From the NCBI RefSeq assembly GCF_001306135.1, contig NZ_LGKP01000035.1:372001-436000 (forward strand): 64,000 nt of DNA, given 5' to 3'. The translations under genes and the position numbers were made by a program. Under the pieces are notes generated by a model. The model was not told the origin of the DNA, did no database searches, and saw only the letters and a list, made by a program, of their open reading frames with translations. This DNA comes from Herpetosiphon geysericola (GTDB lineage: Bacteria; Chloroflexota; Chloroflexia; Chloroflexales; Herpetosiphonaceae). Shown piece by piece: positions 36,767 to 45,630 of the stretch (positions within the stretch are counted from its first letter, which is position 1; each line of letters opens with the position of its first letter).

Positions 36767-37828
36767 TTACTTTTTACGAAACAGAAAAATATACTCGTGC
36801 TTGAAGATATAGAAGCCGCCAACCAAGGCTCGGTAGCGCCACAGCTCTTTTTGGTGGCGCTTGCCAGTCGTTTCTTCGAAGTTTTTGACAATGATGCTTT
36901 TGAGTTGAAAGCCTTGTTGCTGCACCACTTCCATGGTGCGAAAACCGAGCGGAACCCACTCGCCATGCATATATTTATCGCCGATAATTACCGCAAGATG
37001 GCGGCCACGTTGCAGCACAGGCACGACCCGCGCAACTGCCGCTGCCATTTGAGCCAGAAACTCAGCAACCGAAGGTGCATTCGATAAATCGCGCTCATCA
37101 TCGCTGAAATTAATAATATCGAAATAGGGCGGGTGCATAATGGCCAGCTGCACATGGCGCTGACCATAATCAGCTAAAAGCGCTTGCCAATTGATCGTCG
37201 TGCAATCGCCATGCACCGAACGCGCAATAATTGCCGCTGGATTTGGCTCGCGCTCAACTGCTTGGTTGGCGTATTCAACCATATGTTCCTGCAATTCGAC
37301 CCCAAGCACATTGCGGCCAAGCCGCTGGCCTTCGATCAGCGTCGTGCCTGAACCGGCAAACGTATCAAGCACCCAATCGCCTTGTTTGGTATAACGCCGC
37401 ATCAATTGATTGGGAATTTGCGGCACAAAATTGCCCCAATAGCCAGCAGAATGCACGCCTGAGCCATCGCGGCGATCGATCATCCACAAACTATCGGTAT
37501 TAATATCATCGTATTCCTTCCAACGATTGAGATTAATATCGTTAATTGCGGTCGTGCGAACTGTGGCGATGCTGCGGGCCAAGCGATCGATATAGTAATG
37601 GGCGCGTTCGAGCGTCTGGGCATCGCTAATTTGCTGCAATTCGCCCAATAAATACGCATAATCGTAGGCCACGCTTTCGGCCTGATCGGCAACGCCATCA
37701 GCATAATCTGCAAGGTGAGTCGTGGTAGCAAGAATACTAGCGCGGAGTGCGACGAGGGCTGTGAGATCACGCCAACCAGCCAAAAGATTGAGCAAACGTG
37801 GTTTGCGAAACCAAAGCAACCGATCCAT
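36767..37828 (-). CDS. DNA methyltransferase (N4/N6 amino type)
   Basis: 353 residues. The N-terminal 120 are helical (KPRLLNLLAGWRDLTALVALRASI). GNFVPQIPNQLMRRYTKQGDWVLDTFAGSGTTLIEGQRLGRNVLGVEL holds the SAM motif I (155-161, shown here only as FAGSGT) and motif IV is HPPY (232-235) rather than DPPY or SPPY. No long target-recognition region is seen and no restriction gene is adjacent, so it is a solitary modification enzyme or acts on another target. The ATG at 37828 has GGTGA upstream; the in-frame start at 37873 would lie inside the terminator hairpin of the upstream gene and is disfavoured. Confidence 0.8.
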   Translation of the reverse strand: MDRLLWFRKPRLLNLLAGWRDLTALVALRASILATTTHLADYADGVADQAESVAYDYAYLLGELQQISDAQTLERAHYYIDRLARSIATVRTTAINDINLNRWKEYDDINTDSLWMIDRRDGSGVHSAGYWGNFVPQIPNQLMRRYTKQGDWVLDTFAGSGTTLIEGQRLGRNVLGVELQEHMVEYANQAVEREPNPAAIIARSVHGDCTTINWQALLADYGQRHVQLAIMHPPYFDIINFSDDERDLSNAPSVAEFLAQMAAAVARVVPVLQRGRHLAVIIGDKYMHGEWVPLGFRTMEVVQQQGFQLKSIIVKNFEETTGKRHQKELWRYRALVGGFYIFKHEYIFLFRKK

Positions 37829-37854
37829 GCAATCACCCATGAACAATTCACAAA

Positions 37855-37883
37855 CGGGGTTGGTCTTGTACAAACCAACCCCG
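37855..37883 (-). terminator. Terminator of the M32 carboxypeptidase gene
   Basis: A perfect 10-bp stem (37855-37864 with 37874-37883), 9-base loop, and TTTGTG on the minus strand, 28 bases after the carboxypeptidase stop. Confidence 0.75.
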
Positions 37884-37911
37884 ACAACGGTTTCCTGTGT
37901 GGAATGCTATT

Positions 37912-39417
37912 TTACAACGAATAAAGCTCGCCGTATTTGGTGCGCAGATAGCGGATGTATGGCTCGATGCTGAGGTCTTGGCCAGTTACTTTGCGGATCA
38001 AAGTTGGAACGCTGTATTTGCGGCCATACACATACATATTGGATTTTAACCAGTTGTGCAGGTTGGCAAATTGGCCTTGGCTAATTTCGGTTGGAATACT
38101 AGGGTTGGCCTTTACAGCGGCATCGAAAATTTGCGCGCTAAGAATATTACCCAAGGTGTAGCCTTGGAACGAACCACCGATAATCCCACCATACCAGTGC
38201 ACATCTTGCAATACCCCATCACGATCATCTGGTGCGGTAATGCCCAAATCGCTGCGATAGCGTTCGTGCCAAGCTTCGGGCAAATCGCGAATTGCTAATT
38301 TGCCTTCGAGCAAGGCCAATTCCAAATCGAAGCGAATCATGACGTGTAAGTTGTAGGTCACTTCATCGGAATCGGTGCGCACCAACGAGCGTTGGACTTT
38401 GTTGATTGCGCGATAGAACGTTTCCAGATCGACGTTGCCAAGTTGGCTTGGGAAGGCAGCTTGAGCTTTGGGATAGGCGTATTGCCAGAAGGCGCGGCTG
38501 CGGCCAACCACATTTTCCCACAAGCGCGATTGCGATTCGTGGGTGCCTGCAGATGCGCCGCTGGCCAATGGTGTGTTTTCATAGGCTGGGTTTACGCCCA
38601 ACTCATAAACCGCATGGCCAGTTTCATGAATCGTGCTGAACAAGCCATCGCTCAGGTCGTTGTCACGGAAACGGGTGGTAATCCGCACATCGCCAATCGA
38701 GAACTTGGTCATAAATGGGTGGTGGGTTTTATCTTGGCGGCCACGTTCGAAATCGTAGCCAATTTCGCGGATCAAGCTCTCGCCAAAGGCCAATTGCTCG
38801 GCTTCTGGATAGTGTTGGAGCAAGCAGCTATCGTCGGCGGCTGGTTGCTCAGTGATGGTTTTGACCAAGGGCACGAGTTGTTCGCGCAAGGGGCCAAAAA
38901 TCTCGCGAATTTTGGCGACGGTCATGCCTTGGTCGGCCAAATCGATTAATGGATCGGCGATGTGCTCGCTTGGGCCGAAGAACTCGGCGTAGCGGCGGCT
39001 GAGATCCAAGGTTTTTTCGAGCAACGGGGCCACTGAAGCGAAGTCGTTGTTAGGGCGAGCTTGCGTCCAAGCGGTATAGGTTTTAGCAATGTGCGAATAC
39101 AATTCGGCGATAAACTCGCTTGGCACGCGCACCGCTTGGTCGTAATCGCGCTTGGTGACGAGCACTAACGCTGCATCATCTGAATCAGGATCTTGCTGTT
39201 CGGCCCAAGGCACGAGCTTATCCAGCAAGCGCCCAACCTCGGCAGAGGTCGCATGTTCGTGGGCCAAACGACTGAGCGTGGCCATTTGGCGGCCCCGAGC
39301 TTCGGCCCCGCCATTGGGCATATAGGTGCTTTGATCCCAATTTAAGACAGCGCCAGCATACGCTAAATCTTGCGCAACCCCAATTTTTTCCTTCAAATCA
39401 GCTAATTGTTCTTGCAT
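37912..39417 (-). CDS. Carboxypeptidase Taq family metalloprotease (M32)
   Basis: 501 residues, the usual length. The zinc motif HETGHAVYELG and the downstream HESQSRLWENVVGRS are the family signatures (HExxH and the Glu ligand), along with GSFQGYTLGNILSAQIFDA near the C-terminus. It removes C-terminal residues from peptides in the cytoplasm, with no signal peptide visible. GGAG lies 7 bases before the ATG. It ends at a terminator and is probably monocistronic. Confidence 0.95.
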   Translation of the reverse strand: MQEQLADLKEKIGVAQDLAYAGAVLNWDQSTYMPNGGAEARGRQMATLSRLAHEHATSAEVGRLLDKLVPWAEQQDPDSDDAALVLVTKRDYDQAVRVPSEFIAELYSHIAKTYTAWTQARPNNDFASVAPLLEKTLDLSRRYAEFFGPSEHIADPLIDLADQGMTVAKIREIFGPLREQLVPLVKTITEQPAADDSCLLQHYPEAEQLAFGESLIREIGYDFERGRQDKTHHPFMTKFSIGDVRITTRFRDNDLSDGLFSTIHETGHAVYELGVNPAYENTPLASGASAGTHESQSRLWENVVGRSRAFWQYAYPKAQAAFPSQLGNVDLETFYRAINKVQRSLVRTDSDEVTYNLHVMIRFDLELALLEGKLAIRDLPEAWHERYRSDLGITAPDDRDGVLQDVHWYGGIIGGSFQGYTLGNILSAQIFDAAVKANPSIPTEISQGQFANLHNWLKSNMYVYGRKYSVPTLIRKVTGQDLSIEPYIRYLRTKYGELYSL

Positions 39418-39792
39418 TCTGTTCTCCTACACATGTGGCACGCTTGTGCAACAATGCACACCCGCCTTGTCATTATAATTCAATTCATGGCCGATCGGCG
39501 AGCCAGAATATGTATTCCGATGGTGTAGAATGCTGCCCAAGAGCTGCTTGGCAAAAGCACTGGTGGGCGAACAAACCAGCCTTTATTGGTGTAGCAAGGC
39601 CAACCGTGCTGATAGGCCAAATGTATGAGTAGCTCTGGTACTATCTGGGGGAGCGAATCCAACCCCTTTGCGGGGCATATATCCCTAGGTAACCCATAAA
39701 TAAAGTCCTATAGTCCTGTTATTGCTAGTTGCACGAACCGACTGAGTATGTCATACTCACGAATAACCATTTTTCCCAACGGGTTTTTCACT
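39418..39792 (+). promoter_or_regulatory. Gene-free region with inverted repeat before the STAS operon
   Basis: No supportable gene lies here. A perfect inverted repeat TGAGTATG-T-CATACTCA (39743-39759) sits 34 bases before the next start and may be an operator. A short hairpin CCCC-TTTG-CGGGG type (near 39663-39677) is also present. Confidence 0.4.
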
Positions 39793-39999
39793 ATGCAACG
39801 ATCATTACCATCTGCGAAACAGCTTGGTTTGGCTGCCTTGGCAACGTTGATTTTAGGAATCGGCTTGCTGTATGCAGGAGCCTTAACCATTGCACCATTA
39901 GCTTTGCTCAGTTTTGTCGTGCTATCAATTGTGGCAATGGTATCCCTCACCGCCCACGACATAGAAGATACCATTCTAAAGAAAGGGCGTTCAGAATGA
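39793..39999 (+). CDS. Small membrane protein before the STAS gene
   Basis: 68 residues with two predicted membrane segments (LGLAALATLILGIGLLYAGA and LALLSFVVLSIVAMVSL). I do not recognise a family. The ATG at 39793 is chosen because it starts just before the first helix; an in-frame ATG at 39748 falls in the inverted repeat. It overlaps the STAS gene by 4 bases (ATGA), so translation is coupled. A role as partner of the membrane STAS protein is inferred from this alone. Confidence 0.6.
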   Translation: MQRSLPSAKQLGLAALATLILGIGLLYAGALTIAPLALLSFVVLSIVAMVSLTAHDIEDTILKKGRSE

Positions 40000-41069
40000 G
40001 TTTACTTCCCGCCGCGATTGACGACAACGAGTTATCGCCTGCGCGCAAAACCCTGCTTGATCGAATTCATTTGGTGTGGATCTTTGTCAATGGCTCGACT
40101 GCACTGAGCCTTTTCTTCCTGTTTTTGTTCAATTTCTTTAGTGGCAACGACGCTTGGGTGCAGATGCTGATCCTCTCTATCTCATCGATTGGCTCGACCG
40201 GGATTTTGTGGTATACCAATCACAAGCCGGTTCAATGGCGTTTGTGGGCTGCCTTGGTTAGCTCGATGGTTGCCTTAATCGAAATTGCGCTCTTCTTTCA
40301 AAATGGCTATTTGATTGCAATTTCGGTCACCAGCGTGGTGAGTATTTATGCAGTTACCGCCGATCGCCACGAGTTGATCACTTGGTCGGCAGTCATTGGC
40401 GTGGTCTTTACGATTGTTTTTGCGATTTTGAATGGCGTTCAGCAAACTCCGCCAGAATGGCTGAATAACCTGCACCTGAATTTAGTTATTTCCAAAGTGC
40501 TGGTGCCAGCCTTTATTGGTGGCGGGATTGTGATGATTGCGCTGTTGTTGCTTGGTTTGAGCAATACTTTGCGTCAATCGTTGAATGAGGCCAATGAGCG
40601 GCGCCGGATTGCTGAAGAATCGCAAGCAGCGCAGGCTAAAACCTTAGCTCAGGTTGAGCGCCAAGCAGCTGAGCAAGCCCGCTTGCTTGAATTGGTGCGC
40701 GACCTCGAAACGCCAGTTATTCCGGTGCTCGATGGAGTGTTGGTGCTGCCAATCGTTGGGCACCTTGAAAGCAAACGCCTAGAAAATCTCACCGATTTGC
40801 TGTTGAATCGGGTGGCTCAAGAGCGAGCACATACAGTTTTGCTCGATATTACTGCCGTTTCGGTGGTTGATACTGCTACTGCTCAACACCTGATTCAGTT
40901 GGCGCGGGCAATTCGTTTGCTTGGCGCTGAATGTGTGATTACTGGGATTCGCGCCCATGTTGCGAGCACCTTGGTGGCGCTTGGCATTACTTGGGAAGGC
41001 CTGCGCACTGCTGGCTCGTTGCGCGATGGAATTGCCAAAATTATCGCCGAAAAGAATATTGCAATTTAG
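39996..41069 (+). CDS. Membrane-anchored RsbR-like STAS protein
   Basis: 357 residues. About six membrane helices (20-190) are followed by a coiled coil (LNEANERRRIAEESQAAQAK) and a C-terminal STAS domain (VIPVLDGVLVLPIVGHLES to LRDGIAKII). The STAS part resembles RsbR-type stressosome proteins: DITAVSVVDTATAQHL keeps the Asp-Thr that is phosphorylated in that family, and LLGAECVITGIRAHVASTLV follows. It therefore looks like a membrane sensor feeding a stressosome-like switch. No RsbT kinase is adjacent. It overlaps the previous gene and ends 2 bases before the aminotransferase start. Confidence 0.8.
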   Translation: MSLLPAAIDDNELSPARKTLLDRIHLVWIFVNGSTALSLFFLFLFNFFSGNDAWVQMLILSISSIGSTGILWYTNHKPVQWRLWAALVSSMVALIEIALFFQNGYLIAISVTSVVSIYAVTADRHELITWSAVIGVVFTIVFAILNGVQQTPPEWLNNLHLNLVISKVLVPAFIGGGIVMIALLLLGLSNTLRQSLNEANERRRIAEESQAAQAKTLAQVERQAAEQARLLELVRDLETPVIPVLDGVLVLPIVGHLESKRLENLTDLLLNRVAQERAHTVLLDITAVSVVDTATAQHLIQLARAIRLLGAECVITGIRAHVASTLVALGITWEGLRTAGSLRDGIAKIIAEKNIAI

Positions 41070-41071
41070 GA

Positions 41072-42214
41072 ATGTGGCTTGTGGTTTTTGACGATACTGA
41101 TTTAACACCCAACCAGATTGAAATGGCTCGCCGCGCTGCGGCGGGTCATTTTATTGATCTGACCAGTAGCAATCCAACCCAGCAAGGCTTGCTTTTTCCG
41201 CCTGAGGTGCTTGAGCATGCAGCTAGCAACTATTGGCGACAACGGCGCTACGAGCCAAATCCACGTGGTTTGGAGCCAGCGCGCCAAGCAATTATTGAAT
41301 ACTATCAGCAACGCACCCCAGCTTTGGTGCTGACGTTTGATGATATTTTTATTACTGCCAGCACCAGCGAAGCCTATAGCCTGTTGTTTTCGCTGCTCAC
41401 CGCGCCAGGCGATAATATTCTTGGCCCGAATGTGACCTACCCATTGTTTGAATATTTGGCCGATTTGCATCACGTTGAGCTGCGCACCTACGAGCTTGAT
41501 CCTGCCAACGATTGGGCGCTTGATCAGGCTTCGTTGCTAGCGGCAGCAGATGAGCGCACGCGGGCAATTTTGCTGATCTCGCCACATAATCCAACTGGCG
41601 CGATTATTAGCGAGCCAATTGCGGCCTTGCAACAGCTTGCCATTCCGTTGATCTGCGATGAGGTGTTTGCGCCGTTTGCCCTTGCCAAGCCAGCAGTGCC
41701 ACCCTTGGGCGTGTTGCACCCAGATGTGCCAGTATTTCACCTGAATGGGATTTCGAAGCTGTTGGCCTTGCCCGACCTCAAGTTGGGCTGGATTGCGCTG
41801 AACCAAGCGGCGCAGCGCTATGCAGAACGCTTAGAATTGATCAACGACACCTTTTTGAGTTGTAGCACGCTGATTCAGAGCATGTTGCCCGCTTTATTGC
41901 AGGCAGCGCCAGCGTTTATTGCCCAGATGCTCGAGCGCGTGCGCAGCAATATTGATTATGCACGACAACATTTGGCTGAGCATCCGCGTTTGATTTGGAG
42001 CGAGCCAGCTGGCGGCTATTATCTGTTTCTCCAAGTGCGTGATGAATATGATGATGAAGCCTTGGTTGTGCGCTTAATCGAGCAAGGTGTGCTGGTGCAT
42101 CCTGGCTTCTTTTTCGATTGGAATGACGATTGTCGGATTATGCTTTCGGCCTTGACTGAGCCGAATCAATGGCGCGCAGGGATTCAAAAACTTGCCCAGA
42201 ACCTTACAATTTGA
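41072..42214 (+). CDS. Aminotransferase class I/II (PLP-dependent)
   Basis: 380 residues of PLP fold type I. SSNPTQQGL is at the N-terminus. LISPHNPTGAII, CDEVFAPFAL (Asp for the pyridine N) and NGISKLLALPDLKLGW (Schiff-base Lys) mark the family. The C-terminal VLVHPGFFFDWNDDCRIMLSAL is typical of aspartate- and alanine-type members; the substrate is uncertain. The ATG at 41072 lies 2 bases after the STAS stop with only a poor site, so coupling is likely. The stop codon overlaps the -35 element of the tRNA-tuf promoter. Confidence 0.85.
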   Translation: MWLVVFDDTDLTPNQIEMARRAAAGHFIDLTSSNPTQQGLLFPPEVLEHAASNYWRQRRYEPNPRGLEPARQAIIEYYQQRTPALVLTFDDIFITASTSEAYSLLFSLLTAPGDNILGPNVTYPLFEYLADLHHVELRTYELDPANDWALDQASLLAAADERTRAILLISPHNPTGAIISEPIAALQQLAIPLICDEVFAPFALAKPAVPPLGVLHPDVPVFHLNGISKLLALPDLKLGWIALNQAAQRYAERLELINDTFLSCSTLIQSMLPALLQAAPAFIAQMLERVRSNIDYARQHLAEHPRLIWSEPAGGYYLFLQVRDEYDDEALVVRLIEQGVLVHPGFFFDWNDDCRIMLSALTEPNQWRAGIQKLAQNLTI

Positions 42215-42239
42215 CAAGCAATCAATCTTCGGCTATAAT
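42211..42239 (+). promoter_or_regulatory. Consensus promoter of the tRNA-tuf unit
   Basis: TTGACA (42211-42216), a 17-base spacer and TATAAT (42234-42239) are both perfect. The -35 contains the aminotransferase stop codon. Confidence 0.88.
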
Positions 42240-42278
42240 CACCCGCGCTGCCAGAAAACGGCAGGTTTACAAAAAAGT

Positions 42279-42363
42279 GGGTAGGTACCAGAGCGGTCAA
42301 ATGGGGCGGACTGTAAATCCGCTGGCTTCGCCTACGGGGGTTCGAATCCCTCCCTGCCCACCA
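42279..42363 (+). tRNA. tRNA-Tyr (GTA)
   Basis: 85 bases including an encoded CCA. The acceptor stem GGGTAGG pairs with CCTGCCC, the anticodon GTA lies at 42313-42315 and a long variable arm follows, as expected for bacterial tRNA-Tyr. GGTTCGAATCC is the T arm. Confidence 0.93.
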
Positions 42364-42389
42364 ACTTGTTTTCCATGTCAAAGACAAAT

Positions 42390-42465
42390 GCCCTTGTAGC
42401 TCAGTTGGTAGAGCACACCCTTGGTAAGGGTGAGGTCACGGATTCGAGTTCCGTCAAGGGCTCCA
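42390..42465 (+). tRNA. tRNA-Thr (GGT)
   Basis: 76 bases including an encoded CCA. GCCCTTG pairs with CAAGGGC, the anticodon loop TTGGTAA holds GGT at 42423-42425, and GATTCGAGTTC is the T loop region. It lies 26 bases after tRNA-Tyr, upstream of tuf. Confidence 0.95.
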
Positions 42466-42560
42466 TACCTATGCTGGAAAACGATCCGACACTTTGTGCG
42501 GGTCGTTTTCATTGAAACTTACAAAACCCCATTTTGGGATTGTAGGAGGACAAACACTCA

Positions 42561-43763
42561 ATGGCTAAGCAAAAGTTCGAGCGGAACAAGCCCCACATCA
42601 ACATTGGGACGATCGGCCACGTTGACCACGGCAAGACCACCTTGACCGCTGCCATCACCAAAACCATGGCACTCCGTGGTCGCGCTGAATTCCGCGCTTT
42701 CGATCAAATCGACAACGCTCCCGAAGAACGCGCTCGTGGGATTACGATTTCGATTTCGCACGTTGAATACGAAACCGAAAATCGGCACTATGCCCACGTG
42801 GACTGCCCAGGTCACGCCGACTATATCAAAAACATGATTACCGGTGCTGCCCAAATGGACGGTGCGATCTTGGTGGTTTCGGCCCCAGACGGCCCCATGC
42901 CCCAAACCCGCGAACACATCCTCTTGGCTGGCCAAGTCGAAGTGCCCGCGATGGTGGTCTTCTTGAACAAAGTCGACATGATGGACGACCCTGAGTTGCT
43001 CGAACTAGTCGAAATGGAATTGCGCGAGTTGCTGACCAAGTACGGCTTCCCGGGCGACGAAATTCCGATCGTGCGCGGCTCAGCGAAAGGCGCCTTGGAT
43101 AGCGCATCAACCGATGCGAGCCAACCAGAGTATCAATCGATCCAAGAATTGATGCAAGCGGTTGACGACTATATCCCAACGCCAGAACGCGCGATTGACA
43201 AACCATTCTTGATGCCCATCGAAGACGTGTTCTCGATCAAAGGCCGTGGTACCGTGGTAACCGGACGGATCGAACGCGGGATCGTCAAGGTTGGCGATAC
43301 GATTGAAATCATCGGGATGGGCCCAGACGTGCGCACCACCGCCGTAACGGGCGTGGAAATGTTCAAGAAGTTGCTGGACGAAGGTCGCGCAGGCGACAAC
43401 GTGGGGGCACTCTTGCGCGGGATTGAACGGACGGACGTGGAACGCGGTCAAGTCTTGGCGAAACCAGGCTCGATCAAACCCCACACCAAGTTCAAAGCCG
43501 AAGTGTACGTGTTGAAGAAAGAAGAAGGTGGCCGCCACAGCCCATTCTTCAGTGGCTATCGCCCACAGTTTTACGTGCGAACAACGGACGTGACGGGTGC
43601 GATTGGCTTGCCCGAAGGCGTGGAAATGGTGATGCCAGGCGACAACATCCAAATGACGGTGGAGTTGATCGTTCCGGTTGCTATCGAACAAGGCTTGAAA
43701 TTTGCGATTCGTGAAGGTGGCCGCACCGTGGGTGCTGGTATCGTGACCGAAATCATCGCATAA
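42561..43763 (+). CDS. tuf: Elongation factor Tu
   Basis: 400 residues. G1 [10 protein letters not shown]3 DCPGHADY and G4 NKVDMMDD are intact, with domains 2 and 3 complete up to [15 protein letters not shown]. It delivers aminoacyl-tRNA to the ribosome. AGGAGG lies about 11 bases before the ATG. It shares a promoter with the two tRNA genes, and its codon use is more GC-rich and uniform than that of the neighbours, as expected of a highly expressed gene. Confidence 0.98.
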   Translation: MAKQKFERNKPHINIGTIGHVDHGKTTLTAAITKTMALRGRAEFRAFDQIDNAPEERARGITISISHVEYETENRHYAHVDCPGHADYIKNMITGAAQMDGAILVVSAPDGPMPQTREHILLAGQVEVPAMVVFLNKVDMMDDPELLELVEMELRELLTKYGFPGDEIPIVRGSAKGALDSASTDASQPEYQSIQELMQAVDDYIPTPERAIDKPFLMPIEDVFSIKGRGTVVTGRIERGIVKVGDTIEIIGMGPDVRTTAVTGVEMFKKLLDEGRAGDNVGALLRGIERTDVERGQVLAKPGSIKPHTKFKAEVYVLKKEEGGRHSPFFSGYRPQFYVRTTDVTGAIGLPEGVEMVMPGDNIQMTVELIVPVAIEQGLKFAIREGGRTVGAGIVTEIIA

Positions 43764-43784
43764 GCTAATGCTTTGAAAAAGCAT

Positions 43785-43817
43785 AAACGCGATCAGCCGC
43801 TTGGTCTGGTCGCGTTT
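43785..43817 (+). terminator. Hairpin after tuf
   Basis: A 12-bp stem with one G-T pair (43785-43796 with 43806-43817) 22 bases after the tuf stop; no T-run follows, so it may be a weak terminator or processing site. Confidence 0.5.
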
Positions 43818-43916
43818 GTGCCTCAACCTGCGTCAGCAGCAGGCTAAGCATAACGAGACGGGGGCAACCCCGCATTATTATGTTTGGCACTGATTCACAT
43901 CTACAGAGGTTTTATC

Positions 43917-44081
43917 ATGGCAAAGAAAGAAAACCGGATTGTGATCACCTTGGCTTGTACTGAGTGTGGCGATCGCAATTACACAACGACCAAGAATCGC
44001 AAAAACGACACAAATCGTTTAGAATTGATGAAGTACTGCCCACGTTTGCGCAAACGCACCTTGCACCGCGAAACGAAGTAG
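43917..44081 (+). CDS. rpmG: Ribosomal protein L33
   Basis: 54 residues. The family pattern [22 protein letters not shown] and [16 protein letters not shown] is clear. The zinc pair Cys14-Cys17 is present, but the second pair has Cys41 and Leu44 where Cys is usual, so the zinc site is incomplete. AGAGG lies upstream of the ATG at 43917; the earlier in-frame start at 43884 has no support. It is followed by secE and nusG, the normal bacterial order. Confidence 0.95.
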   Translation: MAKKENRIVITLACTECGDRNYTTTKNRKNDTNRLELMKYCPRLRKRTLHRETK

Positions 44082-44150
44082 TACCAGAAATTGCGCAAAC
44101 GCGGTCGCGCCTAGCGCCCCGCAGCATTTCTATTTCATCAGGAGGTTGTG

Positions 44151-44366
44151 GTGGCCGTGGCAACAGAAGACAAAGAAGATTACAAACCGAATCCAATCGC
44201 CCAATTTTTCCGCGATGCGTTTTCGGAAATGCGCAAGGTCGTTTGGCCAAGCCGCGAGGAAACTCAACGCTTGACGCTAGTCGTGATTGGCATTTCGTTG
44301 TTGGTCGGGTCGATTCTAGCAGTCTTCGACTTGCTATTTGAAACGCTGGTGCGGATCATCCAATAA
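44151..44366 (+). CDS. secE: Preprotein translocase subunit SecE
   Basis: 71 residues. A short amphipathic helix (FFRDAFSEMRKVVWPSREE) precedes one membrane segment (LVVIGISLLVGSILAVFDLLF), the minimal SecE form that clamps SecY. Three in-frame GTG codons occur at 44148, 44151 and 44157; AGGAGG ends at 44145, so 44151 has the best spacing. nusG starts 24 bases after the stop. Confidence 0.92.
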   Translation: MAVATEDKEDYKPNPIAQFFRDAFSEMRKVVWPSREETQRLTLVVIGISLLVGSILAVFDLLFETLVRIIQ

Positions 44367-44390
44367 ATACCGCCAAATGCGAGGCTCAGT

Positions 44391-44963
44391 ATGTCTGACA
44401 ACGAAAACGAAGCACAAAAAACGCTTGATCCCGAGGGTGTCCATTGGTACGTTATTCATACCTACTCAGGCTATGAAAACAAAGTGATGCAAAATCTCCG
44501 GCATCGGATTGAATCGATGGATATGCGGAACCAAATTTTCCGCGTCGTCGTGCCAACCGAAGAAGAGATTGAAATCAAAAATGGCCAGCGTCGGACTGTT
44601 CAAAAAAAGGTGTTTCCTGGCTATGTGCTGGTTCAAATGGCCATGACCGACGATTCGTGGTATGTGGTGCGTAATACACCAGGTGTCACCTCGTTTGTGG
44701 GCATGGGAACCAAGCCATCACCATTGGCCGATGAAGAAGTTCGCTTTATTCTGAAGCAAATGGAAGAAGAAGCACCCAAAGTCAAGGTCAACTACGAAAT
44801 TGGCCAAACTGTCAAAATTACCGACGGCCCCTTCACCGACTTTGAAGGCGTGGTCGATGAGATTGACGAAGAACGGGGCCGCGTGCGCGTGCTTGTTTCG
44901 TTCTTTGGTCGTGAAGCACCAGTTGAGCTTGATTTCTTACAAGTTATCCGGGTTATCGAATAA
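44391..44963 (+). CDS. nusG: Transcription termination/antitermination factor NusG
   Basis: 190 residues. The NGN domain starts WYVIHTYSGYENKV and includes FPGYVLVQM and VRNTPGVTSFVG. The KOW domain holds VKITDGPFTDFEGVVDEID. The acidic N-terminal extension of about 18 residues is mild. It binds RNA polymerase and Rho or the ribosome. It is followed by rplK after 35 bases. Confidence 0.97.
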   Translation: MSDNENEAQKTLDPEGVHWYVIHTYSGYENKVMQNLRHRIESMDMRNQIFRVVVPTEEEIEIKNGQRRTVQKKVFPGYVLVQMAMTDDSWYVVRNTPGVTSFVGMGTKPSPLADEEVRFILKQMEEEAPKVKVNYEIGQTVKITDGPFTDFEGVVDEIDEERGRVRVLVSFFGREAPVELDFLQVIRVIE

Positions 44964-44998
44964 ACACCCGCGACACCTAGTTCGCGAAGGAGTCCCTT

Positions 44999-45424
44999 GT
45001 GGCAAAGAAAGTAACCGCAGTCGTAAAGTTGCAATTGCCTGCTGGTAAAGCAACGCCTGCACCACCTGTTGGTCCTGCACTTGGTGCAACTGGTATCAAC
45101 ATTATGGCGTTTTGTAAAGATTACAACGAAAAAACGTCAGCTCAAGTTGGCACGATTATTCCAGTTGAAATTACGGTTTATTCAGACCGCTCGTTTACCT
45201 ACATTCTGAAAACCCCACCTGCTGCCGACTTGTTGCGCAAAGCTGCTGGGATTCAACGTGGCAGCGGCAAAACTGGCACTCAAGGTGCTGGCTCAATTAC
45301 CCGCGCTCAATTGCGCCAATTGGCCGAAACCAAAATGCCTGATTTGAACGCCAACGATGTTGAAGCCGCCGAAAAAATTATCGCCGGTACCGCCCGCTCA
45401 ATGGGGATTACAATCAAAGACTAA
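44999..45424 (+). CDS. rplK: Ribosomal protein L11
   Basis: 141 residues, standard length. [20 protein letters not shown] and [12 protein letters not shown] open the protein; [19 protein letters not shown] lies near the end. It forms the stalk base and the thiostrepton/RelA region. The start is a GTG at 44999 with AAGGAG 7 bases upstream. The next gene, rplA, is 206 bases away, which is unusually far. Confidence 0.97.
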   Translation: MAKKVTAVVKLQLPAGKATPAPPVGPALGATGINIMAFCKDYNEKTSAQVGTIIPVEITVYSDRSFTYILKTPPAADLLRKAAGIQRGSGKTGTQGAGSITRAQLRQLAETKMPDLNANDVEAAEKIIAGTARSMGITIKD

Positions 45425-45429
45425 GTGAA

Positions 45430-45580
45430 AGTCAAAAGGCAAATATCAGAAGGCAAAACTTGCTGATAGCTGCTATCTGATGCATATTCACTTGTTTTTT
45501 GGATAAAGATCAAGCCAAAAATATATATTAAACGTTTTTATGTTTAATCTGATTTTTGACTTCTGACTTTTGATTTGATG
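45430..45580. repeat. Repeat words between rplK and rplA
   Basis: AGTCAAAAGGCAAATATCAG and AGAAGGCAAAAC (45429-45460) are answered by the complement-like TTTTTGACTTCTGACTTTTG (45550-45569), an inverted pair around an AT-rich core. Similar words occur at 27597-27620 and 57989. Confidence 0.6.
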
Positions 45581-45630
45581 TTGTGGCAGAAGCTTTGGCT
45601 TCGCTTAAGACCACAAGGAGCTAATTGTTC

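Noticed and set aside
37829-37873. N-terminal extension of the methyltransferase
   Set aside because: Its codons would fall in the terminator hairpin of the upstream carboxypeptidase gene, and no Shine-Dalgarno site precedes it.
39435-39632. 65-codon frame before the STAS operon
   Set aside because: Its composition is unlike a protein (Cys, His and Trp-rich), there is no Shine-Dalgarno site, and it lies in a regulatory gap.
43107-43826. 239-codon open frame antisense to tuf
   Set aside because: It is a product of the GC-biased codon use of tuf; the product is His-rich nonsense with no family.
43818-43916. Expected tRNA-Trp between tuf and rpmG
   Set aside because: Many bacteria carry tRNA-Trp near secE, but no cloverleaf or CCA anticodon loop could be found here.
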